Source: Bacteroidia bacterium
GTDB lineage: Bacteria; Bacteroidota; Bacteroidia; UKL13-3
Assembly (NCBI GenBank): GCA_019454865.1
Contig: JACFNJ010000019.1
Coordinates: forward strand, 1-20,451
Reading direction: 5' to 3'
DNA length: 20,451 nt
The position numbers and the translations under genes were made by a program. Within the stretch, counting starts at the first letter, position 1; each line of letters opens with the position of its first letter. A model generated the notes under the pieces. It did no database searches. It worked only from the letters and a program-made list of their open reading frames with translations, and was not told where the DNA came from. Shown here in pieces: positions 8,246 through 16,559 of this stretch.

Positions 8246-8607
8246 ATACGGGGGTTAATAACTTGTAGCTCTTCCGAAAGCTCGGTTAATATTTTCGAAT
8301 TTATTTGTTCTATTTTAAAACCAATTTCATCTTCTACACATTTGTTTTGAAGTGCTAAATTTTCTATACATTCTAAATTTTCTAATAGCTCATTTGCACC
8401 CATTATTTGTGCTGCCGAGCGAAGCTTGTGTGCATGGTAGGCAATATCTGCAAAGTTTTTATTTTTTAATGCTTCCATTAAAAATGAAAAATTCTTTGGT
8501 TCGTTTGATAAGTAATCACTTATCATTTCTACAACAAATTCATTATCGCCACCCGACATGTTGTACAGGTATTTTAGGTTAATATAGTTATACAATTGCT
8601 GCTTCAT
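8242..8607 (-). CDS. Histidine phosphotransfer (HPt) protein
   Basis: This 121-residue helical protein has the HPt motif YHAHKLRSAAQIMG (57-70). H60 is the expected phosphorylated histidine, with the flanking K61 and S64 usual for the family. HPt proteins shuttle phosphate between receiver domains of hybrid kinases and response regulators, and have no enzymatic activity of their own. The stop codon overlaps the start of the lone receiver gene, so the two are most likely a dedicated pair. No histidine kinase is encoded in the window, so the donor must lie elsewhere. It follows the YaiO-like gene after 5 bases. Confidence 0.88.
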   Translation of the reverse strand: MKQQLYNYINLKYLYNMSGGDNEFVVEMISDYLSNEPKNFSFLMEALKNKNFADIAYHAHKLRSAAQIMGANELLENLECIENLALQNKCVEDEIGFKIEQINSKILTELSEELQVINPRI

Positions 8608-8612
8608 TACTT

Positions 8613-9878
8613 TTAAAACTTGTATTTATAACTAATTCCGGCACTGTATGTATGATAAAACTCGCTACTTGGTCCAATCTTTAACTCCTGATACCGATAG
8701 TCCACATCAATATTAAATATATGACGGTAAGTAAAGCTTTTGTACCACACTAATCCGGCACGGTATGCTTGCATATAATAAATGCTTTTAATTTCGGTTT
8801 GATTAGGTAATGATTGGCTGGATAAAAATACGCGCTGGTCAGGCGAGTAACCTGCACCAACAGTAACGCCAAAATAATTATCTGCATCGGCAAAATACTG
8901 TCTTAAATTAATAATTAAAGACGCAGACGTACTTTTTGTGTCCGGGTCGGGTGTTATAAATGTTCTGCCAATTAGTGCTAAGTTTCCAATATATTTAGTC
9001 AATGATGCTGTATATATCCAAACCAATGAACCTCCCCCAAAATCCATATACCGTAAACCGGCAGAAGCCTCCATACCGAACGGAAGCCCTTTATACCACT
9101 CAAAACCTACACGATGTGTAGGAAATAGTTTTGTGTTGGAATATCCATAATTGAGATATAAATAACCAAATTTACCCAAGGAAGGATACATGTCAATTTC
9201 GGGTTGAAAGCCACTTGTTTGAAATCGTTGATTAAAATTTACACGAAATATTACCGAGTTTTTGGGAAACTTTTTTCCTACCTGAATATATTGGTACAAA
9301 AACAAGCGATCAAGTCCTTCAAAATAATCAAACGAGGCACCAGCTGAAACATGGTTTGTTGCTTTTAATTGCTTTATGGTTTCATCAATTGCATCGCATT
9401 CTGTACATGCTGAGTCAATCTTGCGTATAGCATTTACTTCACTTTGCGCTTCATTCAGTCTGTTTAAATCAATTAAATATTTTGCCTTTTTAAGCATTAA
9501 TGGTTTTGTGTTTGGCGTAATACGCAAGCCTGTGTTTACCACATTTAATGCTTCATTGCTTTTGTCGTCCCAAAACTCAACATCCGAAAGTGCTTCGTAT
9601 GCTTCTGTGTTTGTGCTATCGTTGGCAATTACTTTTTTAAATTCAATTCTGGCTTCTTCTCTTTTACCATCCCAGCTAAAAGTTCGTCCTTTCAATATTC
9701 TAACATCAGCATAGTTTGGTGATGTTTTTAAAATTGTATCACAAAGCGCACGAGCTTGTTCGCGCTTACCATTAAATGCATATTCGCGTGCAACTGTAAA
9801 CAAGGAATCTACCTGTGCCATTGCTGCACCAAAAGGAAAGAGTATTAACAAAACGATTACTTGTAGAGTTCTTTTCAT
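8613..9878 (-). CDS. TPR plus YaiO-like outer-membrane beta-barrel protein
   Basis: This 421-residue exported protein has a signal peptide (1-21, probable cleavage after AMA). A periplasmic helical region of TPR-like repeats covers about 24-170, with units such as AREYAFNGKREQARALCDTI (30-49) and GRTFSWDGKREEARIEFKKV (64-83). From about 176 the rest alternates like beta strands (for example YLYLNYGYS and SYKYKF) and ends in phenylalanine, the classic outer-membrane insertion signal. This fits the YaiO family. The TPR-then-barrel plan is also that of PgaA and BcsC, the export porins of synthase-dependent polysaccharides, though this barrel is smaller. The GT2 gene in the same operon supports a polymer-export or polymer-binding role, inferred rather than shown. 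C158 and C161 form a CxxC pair. Confidence 0.82.
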   Translation of the reverse strand: MKRTLQVIVLLILFPFGAAMAQVDSLFTVAREYAFNGKREQARALCDTILKTSPNYADVRILKGRTFSWDGKREEARIEFKKVIANDSTNTEAYEALSDVEFWDDKSNEALNVVNTGLRITPNTKPLMLKKAKYLIDLNRLNEAQSEVNAIRKIDSACTECDAIDETIKQLKATNHVSAGASFDYFEGLDRLFLYQYIQVGKKFPKNSVIFRVNFNQRFQTSGFQPEIDMYPSLGKFGYLYLNYGYSNTKLFPTHRVGFEWYKGLPFGMEASAGLRYMDFGGGSLVWIYTASLTKYIGNLALIGRTFITPDPDTKSTSASLIINLRQYFADADNYFGVTVGAGYSPDQRVFLSSQSLPNQTEIKSIYYMQAYRAGLVWYKSFTYRHIFNIDVDYRYQELKIGPSSEFYHTYSAGISYKYKF

Positions 9879-9901
9879 TAGTAAATTTTTTCTTTGTCGT
9901 A

Positions 9902-12331
9902 TTAGCGTCCTTTTATTTTTATTAACTCGTTTTCAAATTCACTTTTTTCAAATACACCAATTGCTTTGTAGTAATACCATCTTGCGGCTTCTCTGTCGCC
10001 ACGTTGCAGTTCCATATTAATTAGTGCCTGATACGCCTCTTTAAGTTTATAGTTTAAGGCAAGTGATTTCTCTAAATTTGCTTTTGCCCAAGAGTAATTT
10101 CCAAGTTTTAAGTGTTGAACACCTAAATTATAATAGCCTTGTGCATTACCTGGATTTTTGATTACAAATGCTTGTGCGGCTTTAAGCTCGTCATCGGTGT
10201 TTATGTTCTGTTCTACTACTTTTGCTGTTGGTTTAATGGCTGCTTTTGGCGTATTAGTTTCTTTTGGTTTAGGTGAATTTGTTTTGTTTTCAACCGTTGT
10301 TTCCTTTTTTGGTGATGTTGTTTTAGGCGCTTCTTTTTTCTCTTCTTCTACAATAACTTCATTAGTGGGAGTTGTTGTATATTCTTTGATTGATGTATCC
10401 GGCACAAAAAGATAATTATACAACTTGTTATTTGAACATACGTAATCGTTAATGTTTTTAAATTGTTCAATATATTTTTCACCTTTTTTAGTTAACTCTT
10501 CATCCCTGTTTTGGGTTTGAATTAGGTTGTCGCTTAGGTCTTGTAGGGCACCATCTGTTATAAAGTATTTACCAAAAACATAATCGGCTATTTGTCCTTT
10601 GTTGCGCATAATTGGAATATGCTTATTGTTGGTAAAATGGGTTTCAAATGTAAGTCCACTACCAAGCCAATGCACCGAATCTGGCATTTGCATTTTGTAT
10701 GCATTTTTTAAATAAGCGGTAAAAGTACTCGGCACATCATCATGCGATGCCATAGATTTAAACAATTTGTGTGTTTTTAATAATGGCGAATAAATTAACA
10801 ACGGAACATGGTAACGGTCAATTTCATTTTTGTGCTTAACGGGAATCATTCGATGATCACCGGTTATTAAAAATATGGTATTGTTGTATTCCGATCTTTT
10901 TTTATACTCTTCAATAAAGTTTCTTATTGCATCATCGGTGTACATTAAACAGCGGAAAGCATCTTTGTTTTGTGCAACTTGCGGATTACCGTTTTTTGCC
11001 ATAAAATATTGTAACCGTTGTTCGTATGAAGATGGGTTAGGAATATTAAACGGTTCGTGTGTTGTAACAGTGAGGTAAATATTAAAGTAGGGTTGCTTGG
11101 TTTTTGAAACAAAGCGGAAGCTGTTTTTAAACAATTCCTTATCGCCATACCCCCACGTAAAGCCACCGCTATTGGCGGGTAATTTCTGATAACTATCTTC
11201 AAAATTATCTTCATCGTAAATGTTACCTATTTCTTGTTTTTCAAGGAAATTTCGCATTCCATCAAATTTTGCAGCACCACTATAGTAAAAAGAGCTGCTG
11301 TATCCGTTTTGATTTAATAATTTAATTAATGAAGTATGGTATGGCATGTTTGGTTCTTCCATAAAACCACTTTTACCAAATGGCAATGACCCTAATATTG
11401 CGGGTAATACACCAAATGTGCGCCCGGCATTACTTATAAAATTACTCCAAAAAAGTCCTTGCCTGCTAAGCGAATCCAAGAAAGGCATACAGCCTTCATA
11501 GTCTGCATAGGGTCCAACAAATGTTTTACCTAATCCTTCAACTAATATAAATACAATATTTGGTGGGGTGCTCTTTTTGTTTAGATATGGGCCTAAATAA
11601 TCGGTTGTACTTTGCTTTATTTGCAATGGGTAAGCTCCGGCACTTGCCAATAATTCTTGTTGTAAATAAGGTGAATTAACTTGCCTTCCTTTTATAAACT
11701 CTTTGGTTTTATCAATAAAATAGGATTCTTTATTTATAACCAAGTTTTTATCGTTAATATCTTTTATTTCTATCCAATTATAATGCCTATTGGCAAACCC
11801 AATAGAGAGTATTAATACAAGTAAAATTATTGATGTAAGAAATGAAAAAGTGTGTTGCTGAAAATAATAATGCAACTGCATACAAGCAATAAGCACAGTA
11901 GGAAACAATAATATTTGCCACCAGCTGATAGTAACTGATGCTGCAACCGTAAGTTTAATGTCATTCCATGAATAGCTCCACATATCAGCACCAAGTAGCA
12001 TATTTGAAATAAGATAATATTGCATCAATCCGATTTGAACACATATCATTATAATCAATACAAAAGCCAATAACATTCGTGCTGAAAAATCGCTTAAATA
12101 ATAAATAAGCAGATAAATTAAATATAAATAAGTTGTGGCTATATAAATGAAAGTTACATCGTTTAAAAACAATTGAAGTAGCGCATAGAAGCTAAATTCA
12201 TTTTTACCATTGCTTACATTAACAGCTAACTCCGAGGCGTGAAGCAAAAAAGATATAAGCAACAAGAACAACATGCTAATTACATATCTGCGTGTGCCAA
12301 AATCTATTTTCTCTCGTATTTTTTGTATCAC
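9902..12331 (-). CDS. LtaS-like sulfatase-fold membrane transferase with C-terminal TPR
   Basis: This 809-residue protein has about five N-terminal helices (roughly 16-34, 50-79, 85-109, 133-156, 162-180). A sulfatase-fold domain follows at about 255-600 and should face the periplasm. Residues equivalent to the LtaS active site are present: E265 in VEGLG, the nucleophile T305 in GRTFG, H425 in TTHEPF, and D492/H493 in TGDHR. This family moves phosphoglycerol or phosphoethanolamine-type groups from lipids onto glycans. Unusually, a low-complexity linker rich in Pro, Thr, Lys and Glu (about 652-705) leads to a C-terminal TPR-like region (about 712-800). The start is GTG at 12329-12331; an in-frame TAA lies immediately upstream, so no earlier start exists. 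Its place before the YaiO-like gene (23 bases) suggests it modifies the same polymer. A phosphatase or hydrolase activity is the alternative. Confidence 0.85.
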   Translation of the reverse strand: MIQKIREKIDFGTRRYVISMLFLLLISFLLHASELAVNVSNGKNEFSFYALLQLFLNDVTFIYIATTYLYLIYLLIYYLSDFSARMLLAFVLIIMICVQIGLMQYYLISNMLLGADMWSYSWNDIKLTVAASVTISWWQILLFPTVLIACMQLHYYFQQHTFSFLTSIILLVLILSIGFANRHYNWIEIKDINDKNLVINKESYFIDKTKEFIKGRQVNSPYLQQELLASAGAYPLQIKQSTTDYLGPYLNKKSTPPNIVFILVEGLGKTFVGPYADYEGCMPFLDSLSRQGLFWSNFISNAGRTFGVLPAILGSLPFGKSGFMEEPNMPYHTSLIKLLNQNGYSSSFYYSGAAKFDGMRNFLEKQEIGNIYDEDNFEDSYQKLPANSGGFTWGYGDKELFKNSFRFVSKTKQPYFNIYLTVTTHEPFNIPNPSSYEQRLQYFMAKNGNPQVAQNKDAFRCLMYTDDAIRNFIEEYKKRSEYNNTIFLITGDHRMIPVKHKNEIDRYHVPLLIYSPLLKTHKLFKSMASHDDVPSTFTAYLKNAYKMQMPDSVHWLGSGLTFETHFTNNKHIPIMRNKGQIADYVFGKYFITDGALQDLSDNLIQTQNRDEELTKKGEKYIEQFKNINDYVCSNNKLYNYLFVPDTSIKEYTTTPTNEVIVEEEKKEAPKTTSPKKETTVENKTNSPKPKETNTPKAAIKPTAKVVEQNINTDDELKAAQAFVIKNPGNAQGYYNLGVQHLKLGNYSWAKANLEKSLALNYKLKEAYQALINMELQRGDREAARWYYYKAIGVFEKSEFENELIKIKGR

Positions 12332-12350
12332 TTAGTTTGTTGTTGTTTTT

Positions 12351-13568
12351 TTATTTACCTGCATTTGTTCCGGCAACATATCCTGTTGTCCATGCTACCT
12401 GAAAATTAAAGCCTCCGGTAATTCCATCTATGTCCAGCACTTCACCGGCAAAATGCAATCCTTTTACACGTTTGCTTTCCATGTTTTTGAAATGAATATC
12501 ATCCAACGAAACACCACCACAAGTTACAAACTCTTCTTTGAAAGTTGTTTTACCACTTACATGGTATGTATCGTAAAGCAATACTTCAACCAAGGTATTA
12601 ATTTCTGCTTTTGAAATATCAGCCCAGTTTTTTTCCGGATTTATTTCAGCCTTTGCAAATAAATTATCTTGTAGTCGTTTGCTTAATTTTGTGTAAGGAA
12701 ATAGTGTACGAAACTTTTTGTGATGATTAGCGGCTTTTAAATTCATTAATTCGTTTCGTACTAAGTCTTCTTTTTTATCATTTACCCACGAAATTTGAAT
12801 ATCAAATTCATAATCTAAATCTGCTAAATCACGTGCTGCATAAGATGAAAGCTTTAAAACGGCAGGACCACTAAAACCCCAATGTGTTATTAGCAAAGGT
12901 CCTGAAAACTCATACTTAGAATCTACTACTTTAATTTTAACGGGATCAACACTTATTCCGGTAAGTTCTGTAATTGGATTGTTTGGCACATTAAACGTAA
13001 ACAAGGATGGAACGGGCGGAACAATAGTATGACCCATTTCTTTTAACCAATTAAACCCATCTTCTTTAGGATTTCCTCCGGTAGTAACAATTACTTTGTC
13101 GGCAGTTATTTTTCCTTTGTTGGTTAATAGATTAAACTTTCCGGTTATATCGGTTTGGATGGTTGAAACATTGGTTTCAAATTCGATGTTTACTTTAAGT
13201 TTTTGTGCAACTTTTTGAAGACAGTTTGCAATTGTTTCGCTATTATATGTTGTAGGAAACATTCGCCCGTCTTCTTCCGTTTTTAGTTTTACTCCGTTTG
13301 ACTCAAACCAAGCAACTGTGTCGGATGTAGAAAAGCGAGAAAAAACACTTTTTAATTGTCTTTCGCCTCTTGGATAATTTGAAGTAAGGCGATTGTTTTC
13401 AAAACAAGCATGTGTTACATTACAACGTCCGCCTCCGGATACTAATACTTTGCTAAGTACCTTAGTTGTTTTTTCGTATATGGTTACTTCGTTGTCTTTA
13501 TTAGCCATAGCTGCATGTATAGCTGAAAAGAATCCGGCAGCACCACCACCTATAATTGCAATTTTCAC
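12351..13568 (-). CDS. HI0933/BaiN-family FAD-dependent oxidoreductase
   Basis: This 405-residue flavoprotein belongs to the HI0933 (YhiN/BaiN-like) family, widespread oxidoreductases whose physiological substrate is mostly unknown. The FAD Rossmann motif IIGGGAAG is at 5-12, the family marker VSGGGRCNVTH at 43-53, and the C-terminal FAD-binding block at about 349-395 (CGGVSLDDIHF, LHFAGEVLDIDGITGGFN). The only sensible start is GTG at 13566-13568, because the FAD motif begins within five residues and no in-frame ATG lies upstream. It precedes the LtaS-like gene by 19 bases, so it could be the first gene of the polysaccharide-like operon, but its function does not obviously belong there. Confidence 0.92.
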   Translation of the reverse strand: MKIAIIGGGAAGFFSAIHAAMANKDNEVTIYEKTTKVLSKVLVSGGGRCNVTHACFENNRLTSNYPRGERQLKSVFSRFSTSDTVAWFESNGVKLKTEEDGRMFPTTYNSETIANCLQKVAQKLKVNIEFETNVSTIQTDITGKFNLLTNKGKITADKVIVTTGGNPKEDGFNWLKEMGHTIVPPVPSLFTFNVPNNPITELTGISVDPVKIKVVDSKYEFSGPLLITHWGFSGPAVLKLSSYAARDLADLDYEFDIQISWVNDKKEDLVRNELMNLKAANHHKKFRTLFPYTKLSKRLQDNLFAKAEINPEKNWADISKAEINTLVEVLLYDTYHVSGKTTFKEEFVTCGGVSLDDIHFKNMESKRVKGLHFAGEVLDIDGITGGFNFQVAWTTGYVAGTNAGK

Positions 13569-13600
13569 AAATGCAAAAATAAACTATTCAAACAAATGCA
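13568..13600 (-). promoter_or_regulatory. Repeated TGCATTTG motif upstream of the flavoprotein gene
   Basis: On the minus strand TGCATTTG occurs at 13600-13593 and again at 13575-13568, 25 bases apart. Each copy is one mismatch from the TAnnTTTG -7 consensus. The first copy is the better placed as a -7 element, because the second touches the GTG start codon. The spacing also resembles TTTG followed by 17 bases and a -7 box, which would imply a nearly leaderless mRNA. Confidence 0.25.
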
Positions 13601-13687
13601 ACAATAAAGCAGGATTAAGTGTTGAAATTATATATTAATTGAAGTTTTTAATATCTGTATGCACTAATTTGCTATTTATAAGTTTGA

Positions 13688-14956
13688 TTAGTGGGTTTCG
13701 GGCAGTATAATTTTCATGCGAAGCTCGTTGATACGATTGTTTGAAATGGACAGTATCGTAAACTCAAAATTTGCAATAATAATAACATCACCTTTTGCCG
13801 GAATACTTTCGTGTTCGGCAAATATAAACCCTCCCAATGTGTTGTATTCTCCTTCCGGAATATTCAACTCGTATTTGCTGTTTAAATAATCTACCTCTAA
13901 ACGTGCATTAAATATAAACTCATTGTCATTTAACTTCACCTCCGTATGCTTGTTTACATCGTGTTCGTCTTCTATTTCACCAAAAATTTCTTCCATTATA
14001 TCCTCTATGGTAACAATGCCAGCGGTAACGCCAAGCTCATCTACCACTAAGGCGATGCTTTTGCGGTTTAACGTAAACTTATTTAGCAATTCATTTGCCG
14101 ACATGGTTTCGGGCGCTATTTCTATTGGCAATAATATACTTCGAATGCTATGTGGTTTTTTAAACAAATCTTTTTGGTGTACATATCCAATAATATGGTC
14201 TATTGAACCTTGGTGCACAACTATTTTTGACAATTCCGATTCAATGAATTTCTTTTCCAATTCTTCTACCGATGCATCAATATCTATGCTGATAAGCTCA
14301 GTACGTGGTGTAATACAATCGCGCAACTTAACATTGGCAAACTCCAATGCGTTTTTAAACATTTCAGTATCTACGTCAGCGTCTTCATTTAAATCTTCGA
14401 CACTTTCTGTAATGTATTGATCTAAATCCACTTTTGAAAACACCGGAGTGCTTTCGCTGAATCGCAACTTAAATACACTATTTAAAATAAATTTTGAGAG
14501 CCAAGTAATAAAGTTAACTATAGGCCAAAATAAATAATAGGCAAGTAAAAATGGATATATTAAAACCGACAGAATAATATCCGGATTAATGCGAAACAAA
14601 ACTTTAGGCAAAAACTCTGCTGTAACTAATACAACAATGGTTGACAAAAGCGTTTGCAGAAACAAAAGTAACAAAGTGCTTTGCTCGGTGGCTGGAATAT
14701 ATTGTATGATATACGGATTTAAAAATTTTCCCATATAAATACCATAAATAACCAACCCAATATTATTACCAACCAGTGTAGTGCTAATAAACCGAGAAGG
14801 ATTGTTTACAAACGGAGACAATAGCCTTGCTGACAAACTTCCTTGTTTGTTTCTTAGCTCTATTAATAATTTATTGGAGGATATAAATGCAATTTCAATT
14901 CCCGAAAAAAACGCAGAAACCAAAATACTACATACGATAATTAAAGTACTATTCAT
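13688..14956 (-). CDS. CorC/HlyC-type CNNM-CBS membrane protein
   Basis: This 422-residue protein has the standard three-part plan of the CorC/HlyC (CNNM) family, linked to magnesium or cobalt efflux. A CNNM membrane domain with about four helices covers 1-165 (FFSGIEIAFIS at 16-26, GNNIGLVIYGI at 63-73, TAEFLPKVLF at 112-121). A CBS pair follows at about 213-330, with ITPRTELISID and the signature EDIMEEIFGEIEDEHD (318-333). A CorC/HlyC domain covers about 340-418. The Bacteroidota gliding protein GldE has the same architecture, but nothing here separates GldE from ordinary family members and no gld gene is nearby. It lies 61 bases after the small membrane protein gene. Confidence 0.9.
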   Translation of the reverse strand: MNSTLIIVCSILVSAFFSGIEIAFISSNKLLIELRNKQGSLSARLLSPFVNNPSRFISTTLVGNNIGLVIYGIYMGKFLNPYIIQYIPATEQSTLLLLFLQTLLSTIVVLVTAEFLPKVLFRINPDIILSVLIYPFLLAYYLFWPIVNFITWLSKFILNSVFKLRFSESTPVFSKVDLDQYITESVEDLNEDADVDTEMFKNALEFANVKLRDCITPRTELISIDIDASVEELEKKFIESELSKIVVHQGSIDHIIGYVHQKDLFKKPHSIRSILLPIEIAPETMSANELLNKFTLNRKSIALVVDELGVTAGIVTIEDIMEEIFGEIEDEHDVNKHTEVKLNDNEFIFNARLEVDYLNSKYELNIPEGEYNTLGGFIFAEHESIPAKGDVIIIANFEFTILSISNNRINELRMKIILPETH

Positions 14957-15017
14957 TATTTATACCCTACAAATATATGTATTTGAAACAAGTTGAATAA
15001 AAAACTCAGATAGGGGG

Positions 15018-15188
15018 TTAAATTTTCTTTTTAATCTTCAGGTAATAAATAATACCAAACACCAAGCCCAAAAGTAAAAACATATATGCTTTGCCCCCGA
15101 TAAAGCTTTCGAAAATGGTAACATAAAGCGCCACCAATAAGCTGGTAATTGCCAATATTAAATAATTGCGAACAATAAACGGGTGCAT
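15018..15188 (-). CDS. Small two-helix membrane protein (56 residues)
   Basis: A 56-codon reading frame runs from the ATG at 15186-15188 to the TAA at 15018-15020. It encodes two hydrophobic helices (about 9-28 and 35-50) joined by a short ESFIGGK turn, and ends in the basic tail YLKIKKKI, which suggests a cytoplasmic C-terminus. It begins 4 bases after the stop of the flavoprotein gene and on the same strand, so it is probably cotranscribed. I do not recognise a family. Amino-acid composition and operon position support a real gene, but no homology was checked. Confidence 0.62.
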   Translation of the reverse strand: MHPFIVRNYLILAITSLLVALYVTIFESFIGGKAYMFLLLGLVFGIIYYLKIKKKI

Positions 15189-15192
15189 ATAA

Positions 15193-16443
15193 TTAATCGT
15201 TTATAAGGAGTTTGAAATAAAACAATGGATTTCTGAGTTTGGCACGAAGGTCTATATCTTCAAACATGCAACTGATGGTTTCACGAAGTGCTTTGTTTTT
15301 ATACGCTTTATTTACTACAAAATTAAATAACCAATCAAACTTGGTAAGTCGCTGCATAGTATGGCTTAGTTTTAGCTCATCCCATTGCCTGTCGTAAAAT
15401 GCAACATCAAATTGCTTTAAAGTAGCAGCATCAAAGCGATTAGCTTTTATTGCCAATTCAATACTGTCAGCAGCTAACATACCACTGTATAAAGCATTAC
15501 CAATACCTTCACCGGTAAAGGGGTCAATTAATGCACCTGCATCACCTACCAACAAAAAACCATCACCGCTCAACTCTCTTTTTTTACTTCCCAATGGCAA
15601 GCCCCAGCCTTGTATCTTGCCTTGCATTTTTGCATTTTTAAATCGTGCACTTATGTTTGGATTGTTAGCAATTGCATTAAGCATATCGGCTTTAAGATTG
15701 ACCTTACGCTTACTTACTTCGCTGCTTAACATGCCAGCACCAACATTGGCCATGCCGTTAGGCAAAGGAAATATCCAAAAATAACCCGGAAGCATTTCGG
15801 GTAAAAAGTGTAATTCAATAAAATTTTGTGCATGCATTCCTTCTACTCCTTCATAATAGGCACGTATGCCGGCACAGTAGTGCTTGTTCTCTTTTTTAAA
15901 CGAGGCGAATGTTTTACCTACAATACTTCTGTCACCATCGGCACCTACTACCAAATCAATGTTGGAAAGTGTAGTTTCAACAGTGTTTTTTATATATGTA
16001 ACCGAAAATTGATTTCCTGTTCGAACGATTGATGTAACCTCTGCCCCATCAATAAAATTAGCATAGTTTTTATCTAATCGTTTTATCAGCTCAAAATCAA
16101 AATGCTGTCGCTTGCTGATAAACCCCGGTGGCAGTTGGTTGTTTCCAATTTCTTTTTTAAACGGAATATCAATTGCCTTGCCATTTGGTGCTACAAATTT
16201 TACGCCCCAGCTTTCAATAAAAGTATCTTTTTGGGTATTAAAAGTTGGGATAATTGTTTCGTCTAAACGGTTCAATACATACACACTTTTTCCGCTAATA
16301 GCATCACCACATATCTTATCACGAGGAAAAACCGCCTTATCTATAATGGTATGAGGTATTCCTTTCTTGGCAAGAAACAAGGATGTTGCGCTTCCGCCCG
16401 GTCCGGCACCTATTATTAAAATATTTGGTTTGTTTGGTTGCAT
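15193..16443 (-). CDS. Geranylgeranyl-reductase-family FAD oxidoreductase
   Basis: This 416-residue flavoprotein belongs to the geranylgeranyl reductase/PHBH-like group, which includes enzymes that reduce prenyl chains of quinones and lipids. Motifs seen are the Rossmann GAGPGGSAT (12-20), RDKICGDAISG (41-51), the central VVGADGDRSIVG (166-177) and the FAD ribityl-binding block GDAGALIDPFTGEG (301-314). The frame could be extended to a TTG at 16452, but the ATG at 16441-16443 places the FAD motif at the usual distance from the N-terminus and is preferred. Whether the substrate is a menaquinone side chain or another lipid is not visible. It is divergent from rfaE2 across 116 bases. Confidence 0.88.
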   Translation of the reverse strand: MQPNKPNILIIGAGPGGSATSLFLAKKGIPHTIIDKAVFPRDKICGDAISGKSVYVLNRLDETIIPTFNTQKDTFIESWGVKFVAPNGKAIDIPFKKEIGNNQLPPGFISKRQHFDFELIKRLDKNYANFIDGAEVTSIVRTGNQFSVTYIKNTVETTLSNIDLVVGADGDRSIVGKTFASFKKENKHYCAGIRAYYEGVEGMHAQNFIELHFLPEMLPGYFWIFPLPNGMANVGAGMLSSEVSKRKVNLKADMLNAIANNPNISARFKNAKMQGKIQGWGLPLGSKKRELSGDGFLLVGDAGALIDPFTGEGIGNALYSGMLAADSIELAIKANRFDAATLKQFDVAFYDRQWDELKLSHTMQRLTKFDWLFNFVVNKAYKNKALRETISCMFEDIDLRAKLRNPLFYFKLLIND

Positions 16444-16559
16444 GAGGTGCAATGATAATAAATTAGGTGTGCAAATGAAGTATTAATCTTTTAATGAATT
16501 GCCCGATTAAAACATGATTGAAAATTTAGCTACATTAGCGGCACGTAATTCAACAAGCT

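Noticed and set aside
9902..12331. Calling the LtaS-like protein a true lipoteichoic acid synthase
   Set aside because: The window is clearly from a Gram-negative lineage with LPS and outer-membrane proteins. The family also includes phosphoglycerol and phosphoethanolamine transferases acting on other glycans.
13923..14420. A 165-codon open frame on the plus strand
   Set aside because: It is antisense to the CBS region of the CorC/HlyC gene. Its Ser-rich low-complexity product comes from reading the complementary strand.
13688..14956. Naming the CNNM-CBS protein as gliding-motility GldE
   Set aside because: Architecture alone cannot separate GldE from other CorC/HlyC members, and no other gld gene is in the window.
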